From Isoetes taiwanensis (taxonomy: Eukaryota; Streptophyta; Lycopodiopsida; Isoetales; Isoetaceae), in the NCBI GenBank assembly GCA_021234155.1, contig JAJEKV010000085.1, positions 2,862,706-2,926,705 of the forward strand: a stretch of 64,000 nt of DNA, given 5' to 3'. This document shows, one piece after another, positions 53,570-64,000 of the stretch (the stretch's first letter is position 1; every line of letters starts with the position of its first letter). Below the pieces are notes generated by a model. It made no database searches, had not been told where the DNA came from, and was given only the letters and a program-made list of their open reading frames with translations. A program made the translations under genes and the position numbers.

Positions 53570-53930
53570 GGCTTTTGGATTCAAAGAACGGAGCACTTTG
53601 CTTTTGGTTTTAATTCCGAGGCTTTTGGATTCGAAGACCGGAGTCCTCTGCTTTTGGTTTTAATTCTGAGCCTCCGATATCCTCTGCTACCAATGTCCTC
53701 TGCTACAGATGCTACAGAACAAAAGGCAGAGTCTTTTAGTAAGTTAGGAATTGCCGAAACCAAAGAAGCATCTAACATTGCTGAAAAGAAACCTGCTCAC
53801 CAAGATTTTAGGAGGGCGAATGAAAACACAGCAGAAGTGCAACCGGCAAATCGTATGAAGAAAACAAGAATATGTAAGAACTTTGAGAGCGTGGAATGGA
53901 TTTATATAGGCATAATTAGAAATAAATAAG
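53570..53930 (+). other. Short repeat-bearing segment, coding doubtful
   Basis: TTGCTTTTGGTTTTAATTC and GAGGCTTTTGGATTC are each repeated (53560-53665). A plus-strand frame 53654-53926 is open but Ala/Glu-rich without a domain. The minus strand shares its end (53890-54020) with the promoter region of the acidic gene at 54866. Confidence 0.3.
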
Positions 53931-54293
53931 CGTGAATAATTGATTGCTTGAATTAACACGCCTGGCGTACGGTCTTCCCGCCAGACATAACATGTATATG
54001 GTATATATATGGAGAATATTGCATTTCATGCAATAAATTCTCACGGATTTTATTCCATTTATTGGATTCGAAAAAACAGAATTTATAAATTTTATAAAGG
54101 CTAAATTAAAAATGATTTTAAAGACTAAATTATCAAGGCTAAATTAAGAATGATTTGTAGTGTTGGAGAATTTTTTTAGGTCGTATCGGAAAATTTCCTA
54201 TGGTTACTTTGATGAATCAGAGATCTCATGCGGTTGATTTATAGTAATCCCCAGACTTTATTGAGACAAATGAAGAGACAAAATTTTAGAGAT

Positions 54294-54427
54294 ACAAAAA
54301 TGCTTGGAGAAAATATTTTGATTTCATTCAAAAATTAGTTTATGTACAGATGCCCGAAGGGATACAAAAATGCTTGGAGAAAACAGTTTGATTTCATTCA
54401 AAAATTGGTTTATGTACAGATGCCCGA
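54294..54427. repeat. 67-bp tandem duplication
   Basis: GATACAAAAATGCTTGGAGA to CAGATGCCCGAAGG is present twice in a row with two or three differences. A third partial CCAGATGCCCGAAGGCTT follows at 54438. It lies where the 3' untranslated region of the minus-strand acidic gene would be. Confidence 0.9.
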
Positions 54428-54456
54428 AGGCTTGTAACCAGATGCCCGAAGGCTTT

Positions 54457-54866
54457 TCACAATATTATACACAAAAAATGCCCAGAGGCGTGACCGAAAC
54501 TTCTGTAAGAAACAAAAAAAAAAACAGGACTGCCCAGGATCTGCATCACTCTTCTTCCATATCTGCAAGAAAGAAGAAAGAAAGGTGTTAGAAAAGAAAG
54601 AAGAAAGAAAGGTGCAAAAACAAAAGCAGACATGCAAACCTGATTCCGAGCGCAACCATTCCAAAAATAATCCTCCTCCTCCTCCTCCTCCTCCTCCTCC
54701 TCCTCCTCCTCCTCCTCCTCGGAATCCTCGGAATCAGAGGAGAATTGCTGCAAAAAATCAATGGGGAGGGGGAGGGGGAGGGAGATTCAGGGAAATCAAC
54801 CCGACGTCTCTTTAAGGAGACCTCGGGTTCTTCATGAAGCTCCCCTGCTGAGGCCGAACGCTTCAT
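54457..54866 (-). CDS. Acidic protein with poly-Glu tract, paralogue of the gene at 35189-35670
   Basis: From ATG 54866 the protein starts MKRSASAGELHEEPEVSLKR, matching MKRARSEEPEVTSKR of the gene at 35670. A Ser/Pro-rich stretch follows. A frame change or short intron ending TTTTTTGCAG (about 54749) leads to QQFSSDSEDSEEEE and a run of about 16 Glu encoded by the (GAG)n / (CCT)n microsatellite at 54670-54720. A donor-like CAGGTTTGC near 54640 and an acceptor TTTCTTGCAG near 54565 would join a further short exon. The exact splice pattern is unclear. A TATA-like CTATATAAATCC sits about 50 bp upstream of the ATG. Confidence 0.5.
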
Positions 54867-54913
54867 GGCAGCCAGAGAAAAAAAATTGGAAGGAATGGAG
54901 GTCTTGGGAGCGT

Positions 54914-54932
54914 GAACTGGATTTATATAGGG
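54914..54932 (-). promoter_or_regulatory. TATA box of the acidic gene
   Basis: On the minus strand CCTATATAAATCC lies about 50 bp upstream of ATG 54866. The same block including GCGTGAATAA and TTCCCGCCAG is found at 53900-53990, so a promoter segment is duplicated. Both copies contain a GCCTGGCGTAC / GCCAGGCGTAC palindromic word. Confidence 0.45.
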
Positions 54933-55039
54933 TTAATTAGAAATTAGCGTGAATAAATGATTGCCTCAAATAATACGCCAGGCGTACGAAATTCCCGCCA
55001 GCTATATCATCTAGGGTATATTATGGAGAATAAATTCTC

Positions 55040-55340
55040 GTGGCTACCTTATCAGTTATATGTCTTTTCGTATTCTGAAGGCTAAATTTTCGATAATTAA
55101 AATTTGGATATATTTATATAAATGTGATTTCCTTGTTGTTGCCACGAAAATTCTTGTTTTAAATGATTTTGTTTATACCCATTGTTATTATTATATTAAA
55201 CCTATTTCTAAGGAATTTCTTGCTTTTTAAAAAATTTGATTTACCTCAATATATTCCATAAATGTACGTACTTTTCTTATCTTATGGTGTATAAATATTT
55301 CCTACTCATTGACTAAAAAGGGTGCAATTTGCATAGGTCA
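55040..55340. other. AT-rich spacer upstream of transposase copy B
   Basis: No coding signal. It contains CTTATCTTATGGTGTATAAATATTT, a TATA-like site near 55290. Divergent arrangement of the acidic gene and copy B around this spacer. Confidence 0.4.
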
Positions 55341-55366
55341 ATGGTGCCTCTCCAACTCAAAATGGT

Positions 55367-57895
55367 GTGCAACATATTGAAAAGAGCAATTTCAATGAAA
55401 AAGCACCTCCTAGCAAGAATGTTGAAGAAAAACAATTAGTCCTCCATAGTAGGGTGCAATGGAGGAACAAGAAGGTGAGAATCATGCACAAGTGCAACAA
55501 GGAAATAGTAGGCCAAGGAGTAATTGTGCTAGCAGATCCTGGTCAAGCTGTTAATGATGAAAGGCTAGGGGAAGACAATATTGGTATTGCAATTTCTTTG
55601 TTGGAAGACAACTGGAAAGGCAAAGGTTTGGGTGACAAGGAATATTTTGGTTGTGTCAAGCAATTGGAGGTTCCTTGCATCATGGCATGGCCTATAAGTA
55701 GTGTTCAATTTGTGGAGGATTATATTTTTCCAGAGCCTGAGGTTGTTGGGGACAATGATTGTCTTGATATTGATCCATTGACAGTTGGAACTCTAAACCT
55801 AGGCAAAAGGGGAGAAGTATCAGTTGCCAGACATTATCCTAGCAAAAGAACCAAGTTGATTAGTGACACCAAACATGAGACAATGGTGAAGGTTAGGGGC
55901 TCAGATTGTTGGGAGTGATTGTATGCAATTCTTTACAATAGAACAATTGGTGGAAGCAAGAGCCACTTTTCAAGAGTATACTGTTGATGAGAGGAGGACC
56001 TACATGTACACACTCTTTGAGCATGCACTTCAGGATGAAAGAAACCCAAACAGAAACCCTTTGCTAGGCAAATGGATATATAAAAAAGCATGGCAGAATA
56101 TCCATGCAATTCCAACTTCTTCATGGCATAATTGGCAAAAAAAATAGGCAGAGGGGAACATGATTGCTTTACATGGAAATAATGGTTTGTTGAGACCAAC
56201 AGCTAGGATCTTGGCTGCCAGGGAGATATTTGAAAAATATATTAATTTCAATGCAGAGTCTATGCCACACAAAAGCAGAAGGGATGAAAAGGGAAGAGCA
56301 GTTGTTGAGAAAAGGTTACCATCGCATTGTACTCAAAAGAGTATTTTGGAAGAAGTGAATTCCCTACTTCGAGAATTGGGAATTATTCCAATATCCCAGC
56401 CTAGCTTTAGTAGGCTATGGAAGAAGCATTTCAATCATGTCACCATAGCAACTTCAAACAACTTTGCAAAGTGCAATTTATGTGCTAAGTTGAAGGAGAC
56501 TCTTGATAAGACTGTGCAACCTAGTCAAAGGGGAATAAGGGAGCATATGAAGGACCATATGACTGATCAACTATCATGTAGATCATGTTATTGGAAGTGG
56601 AGGACTTTATCTGCATTGGAACCTAATAACTATTTATGTATTATACATGACAAGATGGACCAGCAAAAGACTTGTCTTCCACAATTCAAGTACATGTCTA
56701 GTGAACATGTTGGAGCTTCAACTTCACGTGCTAGAGCTCAAGATCTACCCAAAAGATCCCTCTTGCAACTTGATAATTGTGCTGGCCAAAATAAGAACAG
56801 GTGGATGTTTTCTTTCCTATCCTACTTAACAGCTGTGGGGATATTTGAAAGAGTTAATTTAGGGTTTCTTATGCCCGAGCATACCCATGAGGATGTGGAT
56901 GCATTATTTGGCAAATATAGTTGTATACTGAAGCAGCAGACAGTGACCAACTTTCCTAGGCTAATGAAAATCTTGCATGAATACACTACTCCAAACCCTA
57001 TAGCTTCTCTCATAGAAGAAGTGCCCGATTGGAAGAGCTTTATGGATGGTTATACATTGGATCTTGAAGGTCATTCCAGACGTCTGCAGTTCACTTTTTG
57101 GGTGAGAGATGGGACTCCAATCTTCCAATGGAAGATGAGACCTTCAGAGGAGGAGTGGAGGGGAGGGGAGGAAATATGGCATAAAGATGAGAATGGCAAG
57201 CCTATGATACCTCCAGGTCAACCAAAAGCTCTAAAACCTACTAAAGAAGTGAAGCAATTGGGATTGACTAAGGAAGGAATCCAGGACTATATAAAGCATT
57301 GGCAAACCAATTCCGATGACTGGTGGCTTACTGGAAGAAGGTGATTAACTTGTTGGGGGAGATAGACACATCCTCAGATGAATTGAAAGAAGGGTGGTTG
57401 CCTAAAACTAGGTGGAAGACCTTAGCAGGTGCTGAGGATGTTGATGACACTGTTAGTAGCATTCGTAAGCAATATGCTCCTCTTCCTTCCGACAAACACT
57501 ATGTTGGTCCTAAGAACAATAGATCATAAGGCATGGATGCTTATGAACCTTCCACTGACTTGGAATGCCACCAATTTGTGGTAGTAAAGCCAGCAGATTT
57601 AGATACATATCCAATGTGGCTGGGGTTCACCATCTCTGATATTTGCAAAGAAGAAGGTAATATTAACTTCAACCATGTGCGGGTAGAATGCTGGTGTCCA
57701 ATGCATCAGTTGACCAACATATCGGATAAAGAAAGGTACTCAGATTGTTGGACAAAGAGATGGAGGAGAAATCCGAGTGATCCTGATCTTTGGCTAGACT
57801 ATGAAAGTGTTTTGTACTCATGCTCTCCAAACACTATTCCAGCTATAGGTTCAGGATGTCAGGAAGAAGGCTATGATATCATTGGGGGTGCTTGA
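55367..57895 (+). pseudogene. DUF7869-type putative transposase, copy B (nearly intact)
   Basis: Four successive open frames form one protein of about 840 residues. 55367-55918 has a small beta-rich region (KCNKEIVGQGVIVLADPG, PCIMAWPISSVQF) like the DUF8039 domain in plant element proteins. The frame from 55923 continues through one TAG at 56145-56147 to 57341. It carries CNLCAKL and CRSCYWKW zinc-type pairs, then HDKMDQQKTCLPQF (about 56647), LQLDNCAGQNKN (about 56764) and PEHTHEDVDALF (about 56874). By analogy with other RNase-H-fold transposases, the Asp residues of these three blocks are my candidates for a DDD/E triad. A shift at about 57330 and a TAA at 57527 precede the last part (FVVVKPADLDTYPMWLGF, VECWCPMH), resembling a BAH- or chromo-like end. 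With only two stops and one or two shifts it is younger than copy A. No terminal repeats were found. Confidence 0.75.
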
Positions 57896-57899
57896 AGAA

Positions 57900-58055
57900 A
57901 TTTGAATAACTATGAAAAAAAATTTCATCACGTTTGCTATATTGTGAAATATTGACTATTTTGTAAATAATATGAGATTACATTTTCATACTTTTAAAAT
58001 TAAGACATAATCCCAATTTAATTGAATGATGGTTAATTATAGGCCTCTAAACTTT
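57900..58055. other. AT-rich 3' flank of transposase copy B
   Basis: No coding sequence. Starts directly behind the TGA of copy B and leads into the LINE. Confidence 0.4.
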
Positions 58056-58059
58056 GAGA

Positions 58060-60545
58060 ATACCCAATTGTTCTTCCTCAAATGACATCCTAAACTGGAT
58101 AATGAGAAAATGAACAACCTATGTATTGCCTCGAGTTCTCTTCATGGTCTAAGCCCAATCTAAGGATGAGGAATGTTTTCGGGCCTTTTGAAGTTCAGCT
58201 GGAACTTATATTTCAACTAACTATTTTTCATCCAGACCTCCCAGAGATTTCATTCAACTTGACCTTGGCTATCTTTTATATTGATGCTTTTGGTAAGAAA
58301 TCTTCTTTATTCTTAGAATGGTCGGGTCTTCCATCAGAGTGTAAAAAATGAGGCACTGAAAAACTTATCTGTAAAAGATATATGTTGAACGCGTTGATAG
58401 GAAGCCACAACAAAAAAGACATTAATTCTAAGGTGAATGATGAAAGCAACAATGGCAATATAGTGACATGATATGATCAGACTTGTGGAACTAATAGGGA
58501 GCTTAATGTTACTATATCAAAATATGCAATTTCTCCAAAAGGTGAGCATTTTGTTGAACAGAAGTCAATGGTAACTTCAAAAGGATTAAAAAGAAAAGAA
58601 TGCCCAGAGGAAAAAAAAAGAAAAAGAAATTGGATTTCTTTATACTAACAAAAATGGAATGCATTTATTGAGCAGTTCTAAGCCATATAGTTCCCTTTGG
58701 ATGGAGGTATTAAAATGCCTGTAAAAGGCAAAAATTCAATTAAAGAGATGGATACAACTGCTTCTTTAGACACATCTACAAATAATCTCAATTTTCAATT
58801 GTAGTAAGAATATAAAGAGAATTTGCATCATATAAGCAGTAGACAAAGGTAGTTCTAAAGGCAGCTGCAACTATCTCAGCTTCAAATATGGCAACTTTGA
58901 ATGCCAAATTCTCAAATGCCAAAGACTCGAATAATTAGGGATAACATATATGGGTTTCTTCTTTTTGTCAAAAACAACCACCTCCTCTTCTATAACCAAC
59001 TATTAGTATATTGAAAATTGCAAAGGATGTCACAACTTTTTCACATAACAAATTAGTTGACAATATAGCAGAAAATGTTCCTGAAAGTGACCAAAAACAG
59101 GTTGAATATTCCAACCAATTCAATGTGTTGGCTAACTTCAACTCAAAACAAAATTATGATTTAATGTTATTGAGGCAATAATTCCCATGTTATTTCTGAT
59201 TCTCAAAAGATTTTTTCAGTTAATGTCTATTAACTTTTATAAATAGAAGATACTATTATCAGGAATGTAATATGGCGATGCTAAAATGAAGGTACAATAT
59301 AGAACCCATGTATATGGCATCAAACTAGTTTGAGACCATAGGACATGCAATTTTAAAAGACTTTGTAACATCCGATCTGGGACGATGTTCTAGATAGTGA
59401 TAAGGAAATTTGTGCTCATGATGAATTCCTCTCTTACTCTTTCCCTCCTACTTAGGATCTCCCTTCTTCTAAGAGAAATGCCAGACAAATGAGAAACCCA
59501 ACTTTTGCATCTTTACCTAATATTAATAAAACTCGTGCTGGCAACATGAGTAAAAAGAAGGACCTTAGAAAAAAGACTAATAGAAAGGCCAAAATATAAC
59601 TTTCTTTCTTTGCTCTCTATCCCCTTATCATTTCCACATTTCTATAAAAATTCTGTCATGGAATGTAAGAGGCATCAAAGGGCCTTCAAAAGAAGATGTG
59701 CCATTGCAAAACTTATAATGCTGACATTATAATTTTAAAAGAACTGAAATTGCCGAGATTTGAATGCTCAAATCTTGGTGATTGGATTTATTCTGTATCT
59801 TCCTCCATTTAGATTGAATCTTCTGGTGCTAGTGGAGGGCTAGCTATAATTTGGAAAATTGTCTCTTATCGTCATTTTTACAATAACCCTTCTAAAACGT
59901 AGCAGGCTATAACATTCTCTACCAACGCCTCCATACTTGGAGTCCTAAACGTGTATGCTTCTACTAACCCCAGGGATAGAGAACCAATTTGGAATGAGAC
60001 TAAATACTAGCTTGCATCTCCGAGTAATGCAGATTGAATTAATGCAGGTGACTTCAACAATACTCCTTCTTGGGATCTCAAATGTAGAAATAGAATTAAT
60101 ATGTCCAGGAATGAAAAAGTTCATTGGGACTCTATGTTTCATGCTATTCTCTTATGTATTCCCTTCTTCTACCTCAAATTGCACTGATTCTATGCCTCTA
60201 ATCCTAGCTCTAACTTTTGGAATAATTGCTTTATCATTAATGATGAGGGCACCTCGATTTCTGATTACTAACCTCAATTCTTGCATACTTCTCATGCCAT
60301 TCATGTTTCAAGGTCTGCAAACGTGCCTTATAAGTTTAGTTGTTCGTCCCTTTTTGTCAATGAGAATTTTTGCACGGATTTCATTGCTTTCTAGAACAAT
60401 TTAAAGGAAAATTCGCCTCCTGACACTCATTTGAACTCAATGAAGACCTATTTCAAGATAAAAAGGTTAAAGACTGGATTAAATCATGTTCTAAACATAA
60501 GCATGACAGCAAAGTTAAAAATCATATTCTTAGAGAGTGAGGAAG
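58060..60545 (+). mobile_element. LINE 5' half with ORF1-like region and endonuclease domain
   Basis: 58120-58350 reads VQLELIFQLTIFHPDLPEIS and FYIDAFGKKSSLFLEWSGLP, close to the DUF4283-type nucleic-acid-binding region of plant LINE ORF1. 59640-60130 reads ILSWNVRGIKGPSK, ADIIILKELKLPRF, GASGGLAIIWK, LGVLNVYASTNPRDREPIW and NAGDFNN with changes of frame. These are the ordered blocks of the exonuclease-endonuclease-phosphatase domain of L1-type elements (SWN.RG, E, GGL, N.Y.P, GDFN). No reverse transcriptase follows, and decay is advanced. Confidence 0.65.
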
Positions 60546-60549
60546 CTTA

Positions 60550-61030
60550 AATTCATGGAATTATTTAAGGGGTAAATTTAGCTATTTGGCAAATTTTTAG
60601 CACATTTTTTTAAAATGTTAGATAAAGCAATTTAAAAAATTGGGAAAAAATTAATAATTTTAGCTTAACTTCTTTCGTGCCCACACCGATCTTCAAGCTC
60701 TTTAGCCAAAGCTATAAAGTAAGAGAGTAAAAATTTGGAATGAGTTTCGAGCTAGTTTAACTAAAGTAACTCTAGGTAATAAAAAAATATATGATTATTA
60801 GTAATTTATTCCTAACATCCATGGAACAATTTGAGATCTACACTTAGCTGGCATTCCTTTGCATATTTCCACAAAGAAAATAACTAAAGTAAATGGAAAC
60901 AATTGGAAAAATGTATAATCACTTTAGCTTAACATTTTTCTTTTCACAACATAAAAAGTTTTGGATGAATTTTGGGCTAATTTAGCTAAACGTCAAAAAG
61001 TATAAGAGGGGAAATTTACAGGGTTTAGCT
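60550..61030. other. AT-rich stretch, no gene
   Basis: Words like TTTAGCTAAA and AAAGTAA(C)T recur loosely. Otherwise nothing. Confidence 0.4.
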
Positions 61031-61037
61031 AAATTAT

Positions 61038-62228
61038 AGGGTTAAAGCACAATGTAGTGTCTCATTTAGGTCGTCCCTATTACTAAATTCGTTTGGCTCT
61101 TATCGCAACCACCGCCACGTAGGGAATTTTCAAAAAATAGTTCCAAGAAACTCGATTGGATTTTTTCCAAGAACCCAGTAATGTCAGGAGAGGAGTCGAT
61201 CTCATGTTTGTATCAGGGAAGGGAAGGATCACATAAATGAAGGCATGCAAAATCGATACCATCACTGCAACCACACCCCAACAAGTAAGGCAAAAAAAAC
61301 TACTTTCTTTCAGATTTTATTTTACAAAAACTCAATTACGAGTACGTCCAATCTTGTCTTTGGTATCAGACCAGTAACATGAGAAAGTATGAAGAGGAAT
61401 TAGGAAAATTCGAGCTTCTTTGTTACCAGATTGAGACCACAGACAAATAGCTTCTTGTTATCAGATTTCTTTTGAAGAACATAGCTATGGAAGACGAAAA
61501 TGTGAACAATTCAAAGGGAAAAAAGAAGAGGACATCAGAGCAAGAGACTTTAAAAAAGAGAAGGCAAAGAAAGCGAAGAAAAGAGGAAAAACAAGCTACT
61601 CTACAAGAGAGTTCTTGTTGTGTCAGCCAAAGGAACATTCGCAGGAGAAAAATTGTGGAGAATATAGTGTTTTCATTCGTTAGAAATACATCTAAAATGG
61701 ACATTGAAGAGAAAAGAGAAGTTTTGAGTGATTTCATGAAAGATAAAGAAGTTAGAGAGTTTCTTGGTGAAGAATTCAGGAATGTGGAGGTGAAAAATTA
61801 GTTGGTTGGTAACATTAGAGGAAACATTCAGTCCGTAAAATCTTCTACAAGCATAGACTCCATGGCAGCGAAAAAAAGCGTACTTGCAATGGCTATTGGA
61901 GATGGTGGTTGCACAAGTAAGACTATTAGTAAGAGAAACTTGGGTAAAGTTTTGGGAGTCCATTGCATTGGCAATAGATAAGCACAAACAAGTGCATGTT
62001 GATAAAGCTGGGTGGGTCTTTTACAGAAGATCCAAGAGGTTCGGTTCGATTACAGATGATGTCATTGAGCTGGTTCATGCATTTTGGGGTGCAAATACAA
62101 TAGTTTCACCGAATGCAAAGGATGTGAGATACAAAAGGCTGGCAAAGAGTATTAAACAAGAACATGCCACACATTATTTGGAGGATACACAGGTTCAATT
62201 CCTTCCTTCCTTTTTCTATATATTGTAA
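61038..62228 (+). mobile_element. 5' part of an element with the shared terminus (copy 2) and transposase-like N-terminal exons
   Basis: The terminus AGGGTTAAAGCACAATGTAG then TGTC (61038-61061) is followed by a leader and a basic frame from ATG 61487 (KGKKKRTSEQETLKKRRQRK, nuclear-localisation-like). After stops and shifts, 61930-62195 reads LVRETWVKFWESIALAID, SITDDVIELVHAFW, NTIVSPNAKDVRYKR and EHATHYLEDTQ. I associate these with the N-terminal region of large plant and cnidarian DDE-type element proteins (a DDxSR/SPN-like segment followed by KD...KR). The core with LDN and HTH blocks is absent. The region ends in a loose AGTTACAGTTAG repeat (62400-62660). Confidence 0.45.
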
Positions 62229-62399
62229 AAAATTTATAAATTCTGATTAATGCAAGTTGCTTGGTTAGATTTTATATGTTTGTACGACATTTGTTTTTTT
62301 TCTTTAATTTGTTATTTGTGAAAGATGATAGTAGTAGTTGCAGACTACATTATGAGTAGTTAGAGTTCCAAGTTCTTGTATGGTAGAGATCATGTTATA

Positions 62400-62660
62400 G
62401 TTCAAGTTTTAGTTCCAATCCTGAAATTGTAGCTCCTACTTTCAAGTTCTAGTTGGAGTAGACTAGTAGGTTACATGTTCAGGTCACAGCTTATACTCCC
62501 AATAGCAGTTACAGTCAGACAATGGTTACAGTTAGAAACTAGCTACAGTTAGTTGCAGTCAGACAATAGTTGTAGTCCGAAAATAGCTACAGTTAGTTAT
62601 AGTCATGTTTCAATCAGTTACAGTTGCAGGTCATATTTACAAATAGTTACAGTTGCTGTA
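62400..62660. repeat. Degenerate AGTTACAGTTAG / AGTTGCAGTC repeats
   Basis: The word (T)AGTTRCAGT recurs about ten times with drift, often as TACAGTTAGTTGCAGTCAG. A similar but distinct repeat lies in the other element at 31360-31576, again downstream of a shared terminus and first exon. Confidence 0.7.
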
Positions 62661-62832
62661 AATGATGTTTTTTGTGTAAAGAAGTTTTGGATTTAAGCTT
62701 TTTCTAAGTTAACTTTTTTCTGTAAGCTCTTGAATGAGTAACTTATGATTCCGAATGTAAACACTTGATACAAATTATGATAATATATTATTGTTTCTCC
62801 CATGAACTGTTCTGTCTTTTTATACATGCATG

Positions 62833-62837
<5 letters not shown>

Positions 62838-62866
<29 letters not shown>
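62838..62866. repeat. T homopolymer of about 29 bases
   Basis: Uninterrupted run of T following GCATGCAA. On the minus strand it is a poly(A) tract, compatible with the tail of a retroposed sequence reading from 63060 toward 62838 (GGTCTTGTACTGGTTTTC), but no source gene was recognised. Confidence 0.8.
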
Positions 62867-62871
<5 letters not shown>

Positions 62872-63068
62872 AAGATATTTAGATTTTATTAATAAGAAAA
62901 CCAGTACAAGACCTTGTGACCTTATTTCAGGCTCCACAATAGGCCAGATAGGAAGAATTCATATGCCCATGGTCGCCAGATGGGAAGTATTTACAAAGAA
63001 AACCCATAACAACTATGATGATATTGGTTAGGATACAAAGAGATCCAATATTTCTCCCTCAACCCTAA

Positions 63069-64000
63069 AGGGTTAAAGCACACTATAGTGTCTTATTTTA
63101 GTTGTCCCCCTGTCCCCCCTAATTAGTTTGAAAATTAGTTCGAAAGGTAGTTAGACATTTACCTACTTCGTGTCTTGCTTCAACCACCACCGCCCGCCCG
63201 AGAGAATTCAAAATTTGGGGGAGAATTTTCGGTGCACGATCACTGATCACTGATCAAGAAGAATGTATGGACTTTCTCCTCAGATTTGGGTCTGACAGAA
63301 GATCAAATTCGGCCTTACAAGAATGTAGAGCCTTTTTGCATACTTTCTTTCGAAGACAAAATTTCGGGTCTGTTGCTTTGCTTTGAATCCAAGATTTCTT
63401 TCATTGTAATTTGATTTCAATAGACATGACTTTGCTTTGTTTTTTATTTGCATGTACCATTGGTTTCCTTAAATTTTTTCGGGTCTCTTATTATTTGCAG
63501 AAGATCAAATTCGAATTTCAAGATTGTAAGGCCTCTTGAAATTTCGTTTGAAGACTAAAATTTGGGTATGTTGCCATTCAAAGTTTGCTTTTAATCCAAG
63601 ATTATTCTCATTCTAGCAATTAAAATTGATTGTAGTGCTCTCTTTGTTTTGTGTTTGATTTGCATGTAGATTTGGTTTCCTTCTTGTAATCATCCAGAAA
63701 AATATATCCGGCATGCATTCAAGAGCCACAATTAGTGATCATTCTGTTATATCTTGTACTGATTCAAGAATGGTATAAACTTGTTTGTTCTAGAAGCATT
63801 ATAAATTTTAGTATGTTATTTTGTTTATAGCAGCAATTTTGGTGGCCAGGATTAGTGCAATGTTTCCCCCTGACTTTTGTAAACACAGGTTTGTTTGAAA
63901 AAAGAAAAGAAAAGGTGGTGCATGAAGCTCTTACAGGAAAACTGATGGCAGAATTTTATGCTAGCTATAGGTGTAGTGATGCATCTATAGGAAAGAATAA
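63069..64000 (+). mobile_element. 5' part of an element with the shared terminus (copy 3), running off the window
   Basis: AGGGTTAAAGCACACTATAG then TGTC at 63069-63092 matches copy 2. The block CAACCACCGCC and GAGAATTCAAAA also matches 61108-61135. About 200 bp are tandemly duplicated (63296-63498 and 63499-63680, both starting CAGAAGATCAAATTCG). After a possible acceptor TTTGTAAACACAG (63887) a frame opens as GLFEKRKEKVVHEALTGKLM and continues to the end of the window without a stop (63890-64000). No domain is recognised. Confidence 0.45.

Noticed and set aside
54670-54720. Poly-Pro protein on the plus strand from the (CCT)n tract
   Set aside because: The minus-strand frame continues a protein start shared with the paralogue at 35670, so the tract encodes poly-Glu there.

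Overview
The window looks like nuclear DNA of a land plant, most likely a fern or another seed-free vascular plant. It is AT-rich, introns have GT..AG borders, and a PLS-class pentatricopeptide (PPR) gene is present. Most of the rest is mobile-element DNA in various states of decay. Only two genes look structurally intact: the PPR gene (two exons, 8819-10946) and a small acidic-protein gene (35189-35670, minus). Most other coding signals carry stops or frameshifts. I cannot tell real decay from assembly error.

Layout. 1-8240: AT-rich DNA with tandem repeats, foldbacks and the remains of an LTR retrotransposon (primer-binding site at 5097). 8381-10946: PPR gene with TATA box, short first exon and one intron. 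11000-16400: mostly non-coding, with a near-perfect 169-bp palindrome (13387-13555) and about 1.1 kb of degenerate AGATTC-rich repeat (15260-16400). 17107-17601: minus-strand exons of a glutamate dehydrogenase relic. 18438-26679: a DNA transposon of about 8.2 kb, bounded by inverted AAACGGGAG ends and TTAA. It carries two divergent genes: a beta-class DNA methyltransferase-like protein (minus) and a DUF7869-type putative transposase (plus). Arrays of the palindrome GTGTATTCCGGAATACAC lie in a methyltransferase intron and between the two genes. 26706-26910: relic of a BAHD acyltransferase C-terminus.

29788-35830: an element or gene cluster with a RING-like zinc finger, an FCP1/HAD-like phosphatase domain and the spliced acidic-protein gene. 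36130-38350 (minus): a decayed transposase-like gene with an HGKG signature. 38360-40862 (minus): two neighbouring ORFs, one of which fuses a roughly 280-residue unknown N-terminal region to a complete histone H3 fold, broken by an amber codon at H3 Gln68. 41499-44330: two minus-strand LTRs with tRNA-Met primer sites. 44800-51800: several LINE fragments whose 3' ends share a covarying hairpin followed by different microsatellites. 52880-53300: a second palindrome array (ACACGCTTAGCGTGT type) inside a large foldback. 54457-54866: a paralogue of the acidic-protein gene. 55367-57895: a second, better preserved DUF7869 transposase. 58060-60545: LINE 5' half with an endonuclease domain. 61038-64000: two elements sharing the same 5' terminus.

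The two strongest candidates for something undescribed are the transposon that pairs a DUF7869 transposase with its own DNA methyltransferase-like gene and palindrome arrays, and the histone-H3 fusion protein inside repeat-rich DNA. Similarities named here come from recognising motifs by eye; no database search was run.
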